From: Alphaproteobacteria bacterium
GTDB taxonomy: Bacteria > Pseudomonadota > Alphaproteobacteria > UBA9219
Direction of reading: 5' to 3'
Assembly (NCBI GenBank): GCA_028690155.1
Contig: JAQVBU010000013.1
Coordinates: forward strand, 1 to 61,763
DNA length: 61,763 nt
The notes under the pieces were generated by a model. The model did no database searches. It was not told where the DNA came from and saw only the letters and a list, made by a program, of their open reading frames with translations. Position numbers and translations under genes: made by a program. This document shows positions 9,323-19,128 of this stretch, in pieces. Every line of letters begins with the position of its first letter. Positions within the stretch are counted from its first letter, which is position 1.

Positions 9323-11950
9323 TTACAGATGCCGAGCGATTTCTTCGACCTCGAAGCACTCGATGACATCGCCCTCTTGAATGTTGTCGTAGTTTTCAAA
9401 GGCCATGCCGCATTCGAGCCCCTCACGGACTTCCTTAACCTCATCCTTAAGGCGCTTGAGAGTCTTGAGAGCCCCCTCATGAATGACAACATTGTCACGG
9501 AGCAAACGAACCTTAGCGCCGCGCTTGACCAAGCCCTCGACAACCTTACAGCCCGCGACCTTCCCAACCTTGGAAATGTTGAAGACTTGAAGGATCTGGG
9601 CGTTACCGAGGAATTTCTCGCGCAGAGTCGGGGCCAAAAGCCCAGAAAGCGCCTGTTTGACATCGTCGATAACGTTATAAATAACTGAATAATAACGGAT
9701 TTCAACGCCGTCACGCTTGGCAAGCTCCCGCGCTTGGGTATTGGCTCGAACGTTAAACCCTATCAGCAAAGCATTAGAAGCCTTGGCAAGAGTCACGTCG
9801 GATTCGGTAATCGGCCCCACGGCCGCGTCGAGAACGTGTGTGCGCACCTCCGTGTTTTCGGCGGTCAGATTGACAAGAGCGTTCTTGATGGCTTCGACCG
9901 AACCGTGAACATCGCCCTTGATCAGAACGGAAAACTCCTTGATTGCCCCTTCCTTGAGGTTCTGCATCATCTTCTCAAAGTTGCCGCGCGGTGTCGAAGC
10001 GGCCGCGGCCAAAGACCGCTTGCGGCGCAAGCGAAACTCGGCAATTTCCCGTGCCTTGGCTTCGTCCGAGACGACCAAAAGCTCATCGCCCGCCATCGGC
10101 GTGCTGTTCAAACCCAAGACTTCCACCGGCATAGATGGGGTCGCCTCGGTTACGGCAACGCCTCGATCATTGATCAAAGCACGGACTTTGCCCCACTCGC
10201 TCCCGGCCACAAAAATGTCGCCGACCCGAAGTGTTCCGCGACGAATAAGGACCGTCGCCACAGAGCCGCGGCCCCTTTCCAGCTTGGCCTCGACCACAGC
10301 GCCCTGCGCGGCACGATCGGGATTGGCTTTAAGATCAAGAATTTCGGCCTGAAGCAAAATGGCGTCCAAGAGCTTGTCGAGTCCCATTTTGGTCTTGGCG
10401 GAAATCTCGACGGACAAAACCTCACCGCCCATGTCTTCAACCTGAATGTCGTGCTGCAAAAGCTCTTGCCGAACACGATTCGGATTAGCCGCCGGAAGGT
10501 CGCATTTATTGATCGCCACAATAATGGGGACCCCGGCTGCCTTGGCGTGGCGAATAGCCTCGATTGTCTGCGGCATAATGCCGTCGTCGGCCGCCACAAC
10601 CAAAACGACCACGTCCGTAATCTGAGCGCCGCGCGAACGCATTTCGGTAAAAGCCGCATGCCCCGGCGTATCGATGAAGGTAACCCGATCAAAGCCGTGG
10701 GCCTTTTCCGGCAAAACCACCTGATAGGCGCCGATATGCTGCGTGATGCCGCCGGCCTCGCCCGAAACAACGTTGGCATGGCGCAACGCATCCAAAAGCG
10801 ATGTCTTTCCGTGATCGACGTGGCCCATGACCGTAACGACCGGCGCACGTGGTTTAAGGTTTTCGGGCGTATCGTCCTCGCCTTGAATGTTCGCCTCAAT
10901 ATCGGCCTCGGCCACCCGCTTGACCCTGTGACCGAATTCGGTCGCCACAAGTTCGGCCGTATCGGCGTCGATGGTTTGCGTGATGGTTGCCATAACGCCA
11001 AGCTTCATGAGCGTCTTGATCACGTCCGCGCCGCGTTCGGCCATGCGAAAAGCCAAATCTTGAACCGTAATCGCCTCAGGGATTGTCACATCGCGCGTGA
11101 TTTTGGGCTGTTCTTGATATTGTTCCATCGCCTCGCGACGCTGACGTTCGGCGCGACGGCGAAGGGAGGCCACAGAACGGCGACGCCCGCCGCTTTCTTC
11201 TTCGGACAACGCCTGATTAACATTAACCTTACGACCACCGCCGCGGCGGTTCGACAAGATCGAAGAACGACGCGGCGCAAGCGTCCCTCGTTTATGATAG
11301 CCGCTTTCGTCCTCTTCGTCCTTCTGCGTCTGGCGCCCCACATGAGCAGGCCGTCCCGACAAACTTTCGCCCGGGCGCGCCAACGCGCTGCGTCCTCGGT
11401 CTTTTGGGGTCGCCGCCGCGCTGCGCGACGCTTGAAAATCGCGCTGCCGCGCTTCGCTTTCCTGATTTTTACGCGCGGTTTCGACTTTTTCCTGCTCCTG
11501 AATAAGGCGAAGCTCTTCCAACTCACGCTGCCGCAAAGCATCCCTCGACAACGGCTCCAGAGTCGGTTCGCTTTTAGGGGGCTGAACAACCTCGGCCTGA
11601 AAATATTCTTTTTCCTTCGACGCGGGTTCGGCGGCAGCACCGCGCAAGGCGCGCATGCGCGCTTCTTTTTCCTCGCTCGTCAATGTATGTAAAAGACCGC
11701 GCGCGGCCCGCACCGAACCTGACGACACGGTAGAAGTCGTTTGTTTTTTTACACGAGTGGCCCCGCCCGCCGCCCGTTTAACCGGCTTTTTCGCTTCGAC
11801 AACGACAGCTTTGGAGCGCCCATGAGAAAAACTCTGGCGCACGGTTTCGGCCGCGCCGCCGCTCGATGCCACAGGCTTCTTAAGCTCCAGTTTGCTCCGC
11901 ACATTGGAGCCTAAACTTAAAACTTTTTTCTTTTTGTCTTTTTCCGTCAT
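9323..11950 (-). CDS. infB: Translation initiation factor IF-2
   Basis: An 875-residue translational GTPase that places initiator fMet-tRNA on the 30S subunit and promotes subunit joining. The N-terminal 270 residues are a charged, Ala/Arg/Glu-rich variable region, followed by an IF2_N helical module near 290-340. The G domain begins near 370: P-loop GHVDHGKTS (about 376-384), [12 protein letters not shown] (G3) and NKCD (G4). Domains II and IV follow, and the C terminus binds fMet-tRNA. The ATG at 11950 is preceded by GAAGGAAAC. The gene is last in the leftward rimP-nusA-ylxR-infB operon, 23 bp after ylxR. Confidence 0.98.
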   Translation of the reverse strand: MTEKDKKKKVLSLGSNVRSKLELKKPVASSGGAAETVRQSFSHGRSKAVVVEAKKPVKRAAGGATRVKKQTTSTVSSGSVRAARGLLHTLTSEEKEARMRALRGAAAEPASKEKEYFQAEVVQPPKSEPTLEPLSRDALRQRELEELRLIQEQEKVETARKNQESEARQRDFQASRSAAATPKDRGRSALARPGESLSGRPAHVGRQTQKDEEDESGYHKRGTLAPRRSSILSNRRGGGRKVNVNQALSEEESGGRRRSVASLRRRAERQRREAMEQYQEQPKITRDVTIPEAITVQDLAFRMAERGADVIKTLMKLGVMATITQTIDADTAELVATEFGHRVKRVAEADIEANIQGEDDTPENLKPRAPVVTVMGHVDHGKTSLLDALRHANVVSGEAGGITQHIGAYQVVLPEKAHGFDRVTFIDTPGHAAFTEMRSRGAQITDVVVLVVAADDGIMPQTIEAIRHAKAAGVPIIVAINKCDLPAANPNRVRQELLQHDIQVEDMGGEVLSVEISAKTKMGLDKLLDAILLQAEILDLKANPDRAAQGAVVEAKLERGRGSVATVLIRRGTLRVGDIFVAGSEWGKVRALINDRGVAVTEATPSMPVEVLGLNSTPMAGDELLVVSDEAKAREIAEFRLRRKRSLAAAASTPRGNFEKMMQNLKEGAIKEFSVLIKGDVHGSVEAIKNALVNLTAENTEVRTHVLDAAVGPITESDVTLAKASNALLIGFNVRANTQARELAKRDGVEIRYYSVIYNVIDDVKQALSGLLAPTLREKFLGNAQILQVFNISKVGKVAGCKVVEGLVKRGAKVRLLRDNVVIHEGALKTLKRLKDEVKEVREGLECGMAFENYDNIQEGDVIECFEVEEIARHL

Positions 11951-11973
11951 CGTTTCCTTCGATCTTTCCCTCT

Positions 11974-12573
11974 CTATAACACACCTGTCATAGACTTAAG
12001 TCGTTTTATTTCCAGCTTTAATTTTTTGGTGAGGCCGTGCGGAACAAGGCCTGCGTACACGATGCTTGCAAAGCCAAAAGCCGCGCCCAAAGCGTCTCGT
12101 GAAAAAAGGTCACATACTTCAAGAGGATAGTGAAAATCAAGCGTTCGTGCCGCGTCCGGAGCGTGAAGATATAAATCCAGTTTTTGCGATCTCAGGGCCG
12201 CTTCGGTTTGGGTTTCACCCAAAACGACCACCCCCGCGCCTTTAGCAAGCCCCAAAAAATCCAAGCAGCGTTTGCGCAACAAACCGATGACCTCGTCAAC
12301 CAGCGCCTTGGACACATGCGCCTTTCCGGCGCGCGCAAAAAGATTTTTATCGACAGCCTTCTGAATAGCCTCCGGCGTCGCCGACACCCAAAGCCCCATG
12401 CCCGGAAGATTCTCGGCCAAGTCGGGAACGACCGTCCCGTCAGGCCCCAAAACGAAACGGATCATCGCCTCGCGCGGTTTCATCGCACCCGAAGACAAGC
12501 ACCGACGTAGGCCGGAAGATGTTTCCTCCGCCCGCTTAGGTCCTTCTCCGGCACGTTTGAAAACCGCGTTCAT
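11974..12573 (-). CDS. YlxR/DUF448-family RNA-binding protein with C-terminal L7Ae-like domain
   Basis: A 199-residue protein placed between nusA and infB, where alphaproteobacteria keep their DUF448 (YlxR) protein. Residues about 18-95 fit the YlxR fold: RRCL near 24, the basic segment [10 protein letters not shown], and GLWVSAT. Residues about 95-199 look like the L7Ae/eL30-type RNA-binding fold that is fused in this class ([14 protein letters not shown]). The family motif normally reads GCR-Thr/Ala-Gly and is only loosely kept here (RRCLSSGA). Its role is thought to be nucleic-acid binding linked to transcription or ribosome work, but it is not well defined. It follows nusA after 20 bp and is followed by infB, so it is co-transcribed. 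Confidence 0.9.
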   Translation of the reverse strand: MNAVFKRAGEGPKRAEETSSGLRRCLSSGAMKPREAMIRFVLGPDGTVVPDLAENLPGMGLWVSATPEAIQKAVDKNLFARAGKAHVSKALVDEVIGLLRKRCLDFLGLAKGAGVVVLGETQTEAALRSQKLDLYLHAPDAARTLDFHYPLEVCDLFSRDALGAAFGFASIVYAGLVPHGLTKKLKLEIKRLKSMTGVL

Positions 12574-12593
12574 GAATTCCGGCGTACCTCATG

Positions 12594-14090
12594 TTAGGAC
12601 GGTGTCGCGTCGTCGTTATCAAACCAATGCGCGCGCGCCGCCATAATAATGGCGTTCGCCTCATTTTCGGTCAGCTCGTCGGCGCCCAAGATCTCGCGCA
12701 ACTCGTCGCTCGCCAAATCGGCCACATCGTCGAGGCTCTTGATGCCTTGAGCCCCTAGCTTGACCGCCATATCGGCACGAAGACCGGGGAGCGCCATCAC
12801 CTCGTCACTAACGCCGTATTCCTTGCGCTGCGCCTCAAGCTTGGCCGCCATTTCCGCGAGCCAATTTCTCGCCCGCTCCTGAAGCTCGCCCGCCACCTCG
12901 TCATCGAAACCTTCGATCTCGGCCAGCTCGTCCACCGGCGTATCGGCAATCTGTTCGACTTTCGTGAACCCTTCCGTCACCAACAGATGCGCAATCACAT
13001 CGTCAACCGCCAAGGCTTCAATAAACAAGGCCGTTCGGACCGACACTTCCTGCTGACGCCGATCGGATTCTTCCTGCTCGGTCAAAATGTCGATATCCCA
13101 CCCCGTCAACATCGAAGCCAAACGCACATTCTGGCCGCGGCGACCGATGGCCAAAGACAGCTGTTCGTCGGGTACGACGACATCCATGCGGTGATTTTCC
13201 TCGTCCAAAACGACCTTGGCGACTTCGGCCGGAGCCAAAGCATTCACCACAAACGTCGCGGGGTCCTGCGACCACGGAATGATATCGATCTTTTCACCCT
13301 GAAGTTCGCCGACCACGGCCTGAACGCGACTGCCACGCATGCCGACGCACGCGCCGACAGGATCAATACCGCCGTCATTCGACACCACGGCAATCTTGGC
13401 GCGGCTTCCGGGATCGCGCGCCACCGACTTGATTTCGATCACGCCGTCGTAAATCTCGGGCACTTCCTGCGTAAAGAGTTTGGCCATAAACAAGGGATGG
13501 GTGCGGGACAGAAAAATCTGGGGGCCTCGCTGCTCTTCGCGCACATCATAAATATACGCACGAACGCGATCGCCGTTCTTGAAATGCTCACGCGGCAAGC
13601 TTTCGTCCCGGCGCAACATCGCCTCGGTACGGCCCAAATCGACCGTCACGTTGCCATATTCCACACGCTTCACCACACCGCTGATGACTTCGCCAACCCG
13701 ATCTTTATATTCCTCGAACTGCCGGTGACGCTCGGCCTCGCGCACTTTCTGCACAATGACCTGCTTGGCCGTCTGCGCCGCAATACGGCCCATGTCGATC
13801 GGGGGAAGATCGTCCACAATAAAATCGCCCGGCTGCGCATCCGGCTTTGTCTTCTTGGCCGCCTTGACGGAAATCTGCGTAAACTCGTCTTCAACCGGAT
13901 CCGCCACTTGCAACCAACGCTGAAGATGAACGTCCCCCGTCTTGCGGTCGATTTCGGCGCGAATGTCGTGCTCGTGCCCATATTTGGCTCGACCCGCCTT
14001 CTGAATCGCCTGCTCCATCGCAACCAACACTTCGTCGCGTTCAATTCCCTTCTCACGCGAGACAACTTCAGCAACCTGTAACAGTTCCAT
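12594..14090 (-). CDS. nusA: Transcription termination/antitermination factor NusA
   Basis: A 498-residue protein that binds RNA polymerase and nascent RNA, modulating pausing, termination and rrn antitermination. The order is an N-terminal polymerase-binding domain (1-125), an S1 domain (about 130-200), two KH domains (about 200-345, with GMRGSRV and [12 protein letters not shown]), then two acidic C-terminal repeats with helix-hairpin-helix character (about 360-490). The C-terminal repeats are typical of proteobacterial NusA. It sits 51 bp after rimP and 20 bp before ylxR in the standard operon. Confidence 0.98.
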   Translation of the reverse strand: MELLQVAEVVSREKGIERDEVLVAMEQAIQKAGRAKYGHEHDIRAEIDRKTGDVHLQRWLQVADPVEDEFTQISVKAAKKTKPDAQPGDFIVDDLPPIDMGRIAAQTAKQVIVQKVREAERHRQFEEYKDRVGEVISGVVKRVEYGNVTVDLGRTEAMLRRDESLPREHFKNGDRVRAYIYDVREEQRGPQIFLSRTHPLFMAKLFTQEVPEIYDGVIEIKSVARDPGSRAKIAVVSNDGGIDPVGACVGMRGSRVQAVVGELQGEKIDIIPWSQDPATFVVNALAPAEVAKVVLDEENHRMDVVVPDEQLSLAIGRRGQNVRLASMLTGWDIDILTEQEESDRRQQEVSVRTALFIEALAVDDVIAHLLVTEGFTKVEQIADTPVDELAEIEGFDDEVAGELQERARNWLAEMAAKLEAQRKEYGVSDEVMALPGLRADMAVKLGAQGIKSLDDVADLASDELREILGADELTENEANAIIMAARAHWFDNDDATPS

Positions 14091-14141
14091 TTTTTTCTCC
14101 TTAACGCCTCGATACTCTTCCCTCGGCTTCGCCGCCGCCCT

Positions 14142-14636
14142 CTATAATTTTTGGGCCGCCGCGTTCAGCAAAGAATCCGTCAACACCAACTGCGCGCCCT
14201 CAATCGACTCGAGAGGGATTTCCCTCTCTTCGCCCTCAACATCAAACACCACAGCCTTTTCCCCAACCGTTCGAATGACACCTTGAAAACGGTAAGGTCC
14301 CTCGCACGGCCTTTTTAACTCGACCTTCGCCAACTGCCCCTTGAACCGCGCATAGTCCCGCGCTTTGACAAGAGGCCTGTCGATTCCCGGAGAACTAACC
14401 TCCAAGCTCGCCTCTGCGGCCCGATCGCCAGCTTCGGTCAACCGCGTCTCGACAAGGCGGCTTACGGACGCGCAATCGTCAACCGTTATCAGGGCCCCGT
14501 CTTTGCGTTCAATCATGATCTGCAACGCGGCATGCTTTGCCCCGCCGGTCAACCGCACACGAACAAGATCATAGCCCGCCGCGTCAATGTCGGCGGCAAC
14601 AAGGGCTTCAACTCGTTCCTGTGTCGATTGCGCCAT
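14142..14636 (-). CDS. rimP: Ribosome maturation factor RimP
   Basis: A 164-residue protein that helps mature the 30S subunit. Family marks are the DCASVSRLVE segment, EVSSPGIDRPL and the C-terminal SH3-like domain with a GEEREIPLESI strand. I start it at the ATG at 14636 (MAQSTQER). A GTG 21 bases upstream, at 14657, is possible but adds residues outside the family. It is the first gene of the leftward operon. A roughly 270-base leader separates it from the sigma-54-type promoter at 14917-14932, which faces it. Confidence 0.95.
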   Translation of the reverse strand: MAQSTQERVEALVAADIDAAGYDLVRVRLTGGAKHAALQIMIERKDGALITVDDCASVSRLVETRLTEAGDRAAEASLEVSSPGIDRPLVKARDYARFKGQLAKVELKRPCEGPYRFQGVIRTVGEKAVVFDVEGEEREIPLESIEGAQLVLTDSLLNAAAQKL

Positions 14637-14899
14637 AGTCCGATCTGCTTCAAACACACTCTAAAAACGAAAGGGCGCCTTTTGTTTCGAAAGCAAAACG
14701 TTTTAGCCGCCAAGGGTAACAAAAAAGGCGGGTTTTCGGCCCACCTTCCCAGCATCCCAACAATCGTCGGGGGCAAGATAACGCCTTCGACCGGAAAAGC
14801 AAGCTTTTTAATGTGGTTGGCTTCGTTCTGTCGGAAGATTGCGCAGGAGCGAAAAATGAAAAAGCGAAAGAAAAAGTTTTTTTAAGGAGACAATTTATT

Positions 14900-14947
14900 A
14901 TGTTCCTTGCCTTTTATGCAAGAAAAGTGCCAAATAAAGCAGTTTAA
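14900..14947 (+). CDS. Possible 15-codon leader ORF ahead of rpoN
   Basis: The ATG at 14900 is preceded by a strong AAGGAG (14884-14889) with a 10-base gap and encodes MFLAFYARKVPNKAV, then TAA at 14945-14947, 35 bases before rpoN. It is out of frame with rpoN, which has no ribosome site of its own as good as this one. It overlaps the minus-strand sigma-54 promoter completely. It could act as a leader peptide or translational coupler, or be chance. Homologous upstream regions are needed to decide. Confidence 0.3.
   Translation: MFLAFYARKVPNKAV
14917..14932 (-). promoter_or_regulatory. Sigma-54 (-24/-12) promoter facing rimP, beside rpoN
   Basis: On the minus strand the bases read TGGCAC-TTTTC-TTGCA, which matches the sigma-54 consensus with GG and GC separated by exactly 10 bp. 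Transcription would start near 14906 and run left toward rimP-nusA-infB. Its upstream edge is 50 bp from the rpoN start on the other strand. It may drive the rimP operon, or be a site at which sigma-54 holoenzyme blocks the opposing rpoN promoter. Negative autoregulation of rpoN is known in rhizobia; which role applies here is inference. Confidence 0.7.
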
Positions 14948-14982
14948 ACGATTCGTTAAACTTTCTCGCCTACCCTCACACC

Positions 14983-16455
14983 ATGAATCTCGCCCAAAAC
15001 ATCGAGCAAAAACAGGCTCAAACCCTTGTTATGACACCACAATTGCAGCAAGCAATCAAGCTTCTGCAAATGTCGAATCTGGAGCTAGGGTCCTTCATCG
15101 AGGAAGAATTGGAACGCAACCCTCTCTTGGAAAGAGAGGAATCCTTTGGTGGTGAGAAAAGAAGCGACGTTTTGGCGGAAAATTTTTCCAGGGGTCCCTC
15201 CCCCTCAGAACCCTCTTCAAATGATCACGCCGTACAGAACGACCCCCCATGGGACTCCACCTCTTTTCCGGAAGATCCCTTTTCCGGCGACGGTCGAAAA
15301 GAACGGGCCCCGTTCGACGACCCCTTCGACGCCACTAAAAACATCGCCGAAAAACAAAGCCTTCGCATGCGTCTTCAAGAACAAGTCAACGTCGACTTTC
15401 CGGATCCGGCCGACCGCATGATCGCGATGGCGCTCATCGAACTTTTGGACGAAGCAGGATACCTTCCGCCCGACGTCTCTTCCGTCTGCGATCAACTGGG
15501 GGCGCGCCCTGAGCATGTCGACTTCATCGTCGCGCGGCTCCAACGTTTCGAGCCCTGCGGCATTTTTGCTCGCTCCTTACATGAATGCCTTGCGCTTCAA
15601 CTTCACGAACGAAACCGACTCGATCCGGCTATGGGGCTTTTACTGCAAAACCTCGACCTTCTCGCACGTCGCAAATTTGATTCCTTAATGAAACGCTGCA
15701 ACGTCAGCGCCGAAGATCTGGCCGACATGATCGCCGAAATCCGGTGTCTTAACCCAAAGCCTGCCGCCGATTTTGCCTCGGACGTCACGCCACCGATTGT
15801 CCCGGATGTGTTCCTGCGCCCCCAGCCGGACGGCGGATGGCATATCGAGTTGAACACCGCAACATTGCCGCGCGTTCTGGCCAATGAACGCTATTACGCC
15901 AAAATTCAAGCCTCAGCCAACCGCAAGGCCGACAAAGATTATATCGCCGATCATTGGCAAAAAGCCAACTGGCTGATTAAGGCCATGCATCAGCGCGCGA
16001 CGACGATCCTGAAGGTATCGAGCGAGATTGTGCGCCAGCAGGAAGCCTTTTTTTCCAAAGGCGTGCACTACCTGAAACCGCTTGTCCTGAAAGACATCGC
16101 CGAAGCCGTGTCGATGCACGAATCGACCATAAGTCGTGTGACTCAACATAAATACATCGCCACACCGCGCGGCCTTTTCGAGCTGAAATATTTCTTTACA
16201 ACCGCGCTGGCACGAAGCGATGGCGGCGATGCCATGTCGTCCGAAGCCGTCCGCGCCCGCATCCGCATGCTGATCGAAACGGAACGGCCTCAGGCCGTAT
16301 TATCCGATGACCATCTGTCCATGATTCTGCGCGGCGAAGGCATCGACATTGCGCGGCGAACGGTCGCTAAATACCGCGAAGCCATGAACATCCCTACTTC
16401 GGCGCGGCGGCGGCGCGAAAAAAGAAGCGCAATGGTCTTGAAAAAAGCAACCTGA
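14983..16455 (+). CDS. rpoN: RNA polymerase sigma-54 factor
   Basis: A 490-residue sigma-54, the factor for -24/-12 promoters that need an AAA+ activator. Region I is the Gln-rich N terminus (residues 1-50; MTPQLQQAIKLLQMS); the acidic region II is about 55-130; the core-binding domain follows; the HTH is near 360-390 (HESTISRVTQHKY), and the RpoN box ARRTVAKYREA is near 465. The start is fixed by the family N terminus; the frame has a stop upstream. The ribosome site is weak. The gene ends 6 bp from the convergent M23 peptidase gene. The usual alphaproteobacterial neighbours (lptB upstream, hpf and ptsN downstream) are absent. Confidence 0.98.
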   Translation: MNLAQNIEQKQAQTLVMTPQLQQAIKLLQMSNLELGSFIEEELERNPLLEREESFGGEKRSDVLAENFSRGPSPSEPSSNDHAVQNDPPWDSTSFPEDPFSGDGRKERAPFDDPFDATKNIAEKQSLRMRLQEQVNVDFPDPADRMIAMALIELLDEAGYLPPDVSSVCDQLGARPEHVDFIVARLQRFEPCGIFARSLHECLALQLHERNRLDPAMGLLLQNLDLLARRKFDSLMKRCNVSAEDLADMIAEIRCLNPKPAADFASDVTPPIVPDVFLRPQPDGGWHIELNTATLPRVLANERYYAKIQASANRKADKDYIADHWQKANWLIKAMHQRATTILKVSSEIVRQQEAFFSKGVHYLKPLVLKDIAEAVSMHESTISRVTQHKYIATPRGLFELKYFFTTALARSDGGDAMSSEAVRARIRMLIETERPQAVLSDDHLSMILRGEGIDIARRTVAKYREAMNIPTSARRRREKRSAMVLKKAT

Positions 16456-16461
16456 AACGGA

Positions 16462-17862
16462 TCAGTCGGCGCGCGAGGACACCTGGATGGGGCCCGACGC
16501 TTCGGCCGCGGAGCTTGAGTCCAGAAGCTGGGCGTACTCCTGACGAATGTGCGCCTTGCCCCGCTTGAACTCGGCAAGCTGTTGGCCCTTCAGAACCCGA
16601 CCCACGGGCCTCTTGACGGTCAGCGGGTTGACGGCCCTGCCGTTGACATGCACCTCGAAGTGCAGATGGGGGCCTGTCGAACGGCCGGAATTTCCGACGT
16701 AGGCAATCACGTCGCCCTGCTTCAGGCGCGATCCCACATGAATATTTTTGTTGAAGCGGCTCATGTGGCCGTAGATGGTTTCGATGCCGTTGGGATGGCG
16801 GAGACGCACATAACGCCCGAACCCGCCCTTGAACCCGACGTAGGTCACGACGCCCGCGCCGGCAGCATAAATCGGCGTACCGATGGGCGCGCCGAAATCG
16901 ACACCCTTATGCATCCGACTGTATCCCAGAAGAGGATGCGTACGCATGCCAAACCGAGAGGTAATCCGTGCAACGGCAACCGGCGTACGCAAAAGAGCAC
17001 GCCGCGCGCTGTGTCCATCGCCGTCGAAATAATCAATCGTGCCGTCGGCAAACGTCACCCGATAAACGGGGCGCACTTCTTTGCCGATACGCATGGAAGC
17101 ATAAATGATCGACCCGGCACCAACAACCTTGCCTTGAACGGTTTTAGGCTGGTCGTAAAGAACTTCGAAACTGTCTCCGGCACGGATATCGCGCTGGAAA
17201 TCAATACTGTGTGCGTAAATACGGGTCAAAGCCGCCATCACCGTGTGAGGCACACCCGCGCGTTCGCCCGCCTCAAAGACGCTCGACCGAATTTCGCCGC
17301 GTACGGCGATGCGCTCGCGAACAACGGGGATGTCCTTGGCCTCGGCCGTGAACGTTCCATCTGACTGCCGCCAAACCGCCACTTCCCTGGTCGGAACCGG
17401 TTGAAACACCGCTTGTTTAAAGGTTTCCTCACGCGGTGTGCGTTCAAAGGACAAGGTCATGTCCTGCCCGGCCTTAAGCTCGATCAAGGGGAAAACCTTG
17501 GCCACAGCGTTCATCGCCGACTGGGCCTCAACCTCATCGACACCAGCCCCCGACAGCACATCCGAAAACACTTGTCCCGCACCAACTTCGACCTCGCGCG
17601 TGACAGCCTCGGGAGGAACAACCGCCCGCACAACGGCTTTGTTAACCTGGGCAACGGCTTGAACGGGCACGGATTGTTCAACAACGCGCACCGCTTGCTG
17701 CACGACCGGAACGGCCGATGCCGACAACGCAGCCATAGGCTTCCGTCCGTAATGTCCGCCCAAACCAATGCCGAGCGACAAAACGCCGAAAAAAAGCATC
17801 CGAGTAATAGGCGCGGCGTGCAGCGTGTCCGCGCGCACCGAACCGAGGGGAGATTTAAGCAA
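16462..17862 (-). CDS. M23-family peptidoglycan endopeptidase, membrane-anchored or secreted
   Basis: A 466-residue envelope protein. A hydrophobic segment near residues 20-37 is a membrane anchor or signal. The middle (about 85-290) holds an OapA/Csd3-like N-terminal region that includes GQDMTL and DSFEVLYDQ. The C-terminal catalytic LytM domain (about 310-430) has the zinc motif HKGVDFGAP, the YGHMS strand, and GPHLHFEVHVNG. All four metal and catalytic positions of M23 (His, Asp, His, His) are present, so it should be active, cutting peptide cross-links. It is convergent with rpoN. A regulatory rather than hydrolytic role is less likely. Confidence 0.92.
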   Translation of the reverse strand: MLKSPLGSVRADTLHAAPITRMLFFGVLSLGIGLGGHYGRKPMAALSASAVPVVQQAVRVVEQSVPVQAVAQVNKAVVRAVVPPEAVTREVEVGAGQVFSDVLSGAGVDEVEAQSAMNAVAKVFPLIELKAGQDMTLSFERTPREETFKQAVFQPVPTREVAVWRQSDGTFTAEAKDIPVVRERIAVRGEIRSSVFEAGERAGVPHTVMAALTRIYAHSIDFQRDIRAGDSFEVLYDQPKTVQGKVVGAGSIIYASMRIGKEVRPVYRVTFADGTIDYFDGDGHSARRALLRTPVAVARITSRFGMRTHPLLGYSRMHKGVDFGAPIGTPIYAAGAGVVTYVGFKGGFGRYVRLRHPNGIETIYGHMSRFNKNIHVGSRLKQGDVIAYVGNSGRSTGPHLHFEVHVNGRAVNPLTVKRPVGRVLKGQQLAEFKRGKAHIRQEYAQLLDSSSAAEASGPIQVSSRAD

Positions 17863-18364
17863 CGAGACCCCTGTGTGCCTGTTGAACCAAAAGACCTACG
17901 ACTGCGACCGCTCCCTACGCGGGGCGAGAATCACAATCTTATCAAAAGACTGGGGCGCAGAGTGTCGTTATCCCCCCTTTCTGTCAACAGCCTTTTAAGG
18001 TTTGAGCGTCGCGCCCGAACACTTTAGAAAAGCATGTTGAAGATTAACAAATCCTTACCTTTTGATAAGAAAGGTTTTTTTGCGTTGATTTTTCTTTTTG
18101 CTGCATCGCATGACTTAATATTTTTTGTCCTTTCCGTTCAATTTTTTATAATTTTATTTCTCAACAAGACAAAAGGGGCTCTCCTATACCCTCCCTTTCC
18201 CAAGCAATCCGTTTTTGTTTTTTGCACTGCGTTCAAGGCGGATGAGAACCAAGGCTTTCTTTTGAGGGGAAGAAACAAAAACGTATCTCTTGGTTGACTT
18301 CCTTTGTTCATAACCTTTTACTGCGGCGATCCCTTTTGGGAACTAACTTAGGGCCAAAGCATCC
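17863..18364. other. Intergenic stretch between the M23 peptidase gene and lepB
   Basis: The first 150 bases are G+C-rich and should contain the leftward promoter of the peptidase gene. Bases 18030-18300 are markedly A+T-rich with long T-runs and no credible gene. A TTGACT at 18294-18299 could be the -35 element of a lepB promoter, though no good -10 element is seen at the right distance. I see no structured RNA that I can name. Confidence 0.5.
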
Positions 18365-19123
18365 ATGAGCACAGATTCGTCTTCCAACGCGCCTTCGTCC
18401 ATCGAAACCGGAAAAGAAACGCTTCGCATGATTATCGTCGCGCTTTTGATTGCGTTGAGCTTGCGCACATTCGCGTACGAACCGTTTAATATCCCTTCCA
18501 GTTCAATGGTTCCGACCCTTCTGGTCGGCGACTTCCTTTTTGTATCAAAATATACTTACGGTTACGGCTCGGAAGGAACGTTTTGGGGCCTCATCCCCTT
18601 CTCGGGCCGACTGGGGGGGCACGCGCCGCGCCGCGGCGACGTGGTCGTCTTCAAACTGCCCCGTGATCCGTCCATCGACTATATAAAACGCATTATCGGT
18701 CTTCCGGGCGACACCATTCAAATGAAACGCGGCATCCTCTACATCAACGGGCTCCCCGTCGATCGCTCGCGCGTCCGCCATAATGAGGACTCAGAATCTC
18801 CGACGTCCTCCGACGATTTCATCGAATACACCGAATTTCTGCCCCAAGGACCCGCGCACATCATTCGCGAACAAGGGGACAACCGGCCTCTGGATAACAC
18901 AGATGTTTTTGTCGTCCCCCCGCGCCACTATTTCATGATGGGAGACAACCGAGACAATTCCCAAGACAGCCGGACCGCCAATGTCGGGTTCGTCCCCGAA
19001 GAAAACCTTGTGGGAAAAGCGGAAATTTTATTCTTCTCCATCGACAGCCATCACCATTTCTGGGAATTCTGGACATGGCCATGGAGCGTTCGTTGGTCGC
19101 GTCTTTTTGATAAGGTTGCCTAG
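18365..19123 (+). CDS. lepB: Signal peptidase I
   Basis: A 252-residue membrane protease that removes signal peptides from exported proteins. After a short cytoplasmic segment comes one membrane helix (about 22-37). The catalytic Ser47 lies in PSSSMVPTL and the general base Lys108 in DYIKRIIGLPGD. GDNRDNSQDSR (box E) near residue 195 completes the family set. It begins a rightward operon with rnc (5-bp gap) and era (overlapping), the standard arrangement in this class. Confidence 0.98.
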   Translation: MSTDSSSNAPSSIETGKETLRMIIVALLIALSLRTFAYEPFNIPSSSMVPTLLVGDFLFVSKYTYGYGSEGTFWGLIPFSGRLGGHAPRRGDVVVFKLPRDPSIDYIKRIIGLPGDTIQMKRGILYINGLPVDRSRVRHNEDSESPTSSDDFIEYTEFLPQGPAHIIREQGDNRPLDNTDVFVVPPRHYFMMGDNRDNSQDSRTANVGFVPEENLVGKAEILFFSIDSHHHFWEFWTWPWSVRWSRLFDKVA

Positions 19124-19128
19124 CCGCC

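Noticed and set aside
9734-11692. 652-codon frame antisense to infB
   Set aside because: infB is certain on the other strand; the frame is a composition artefact.
18034-18297. 87-codon ORF before lepB
   Set aside because: Low-complexity Phe/Leu-rich translation of an A+T-rich stretch; no ribosome site.
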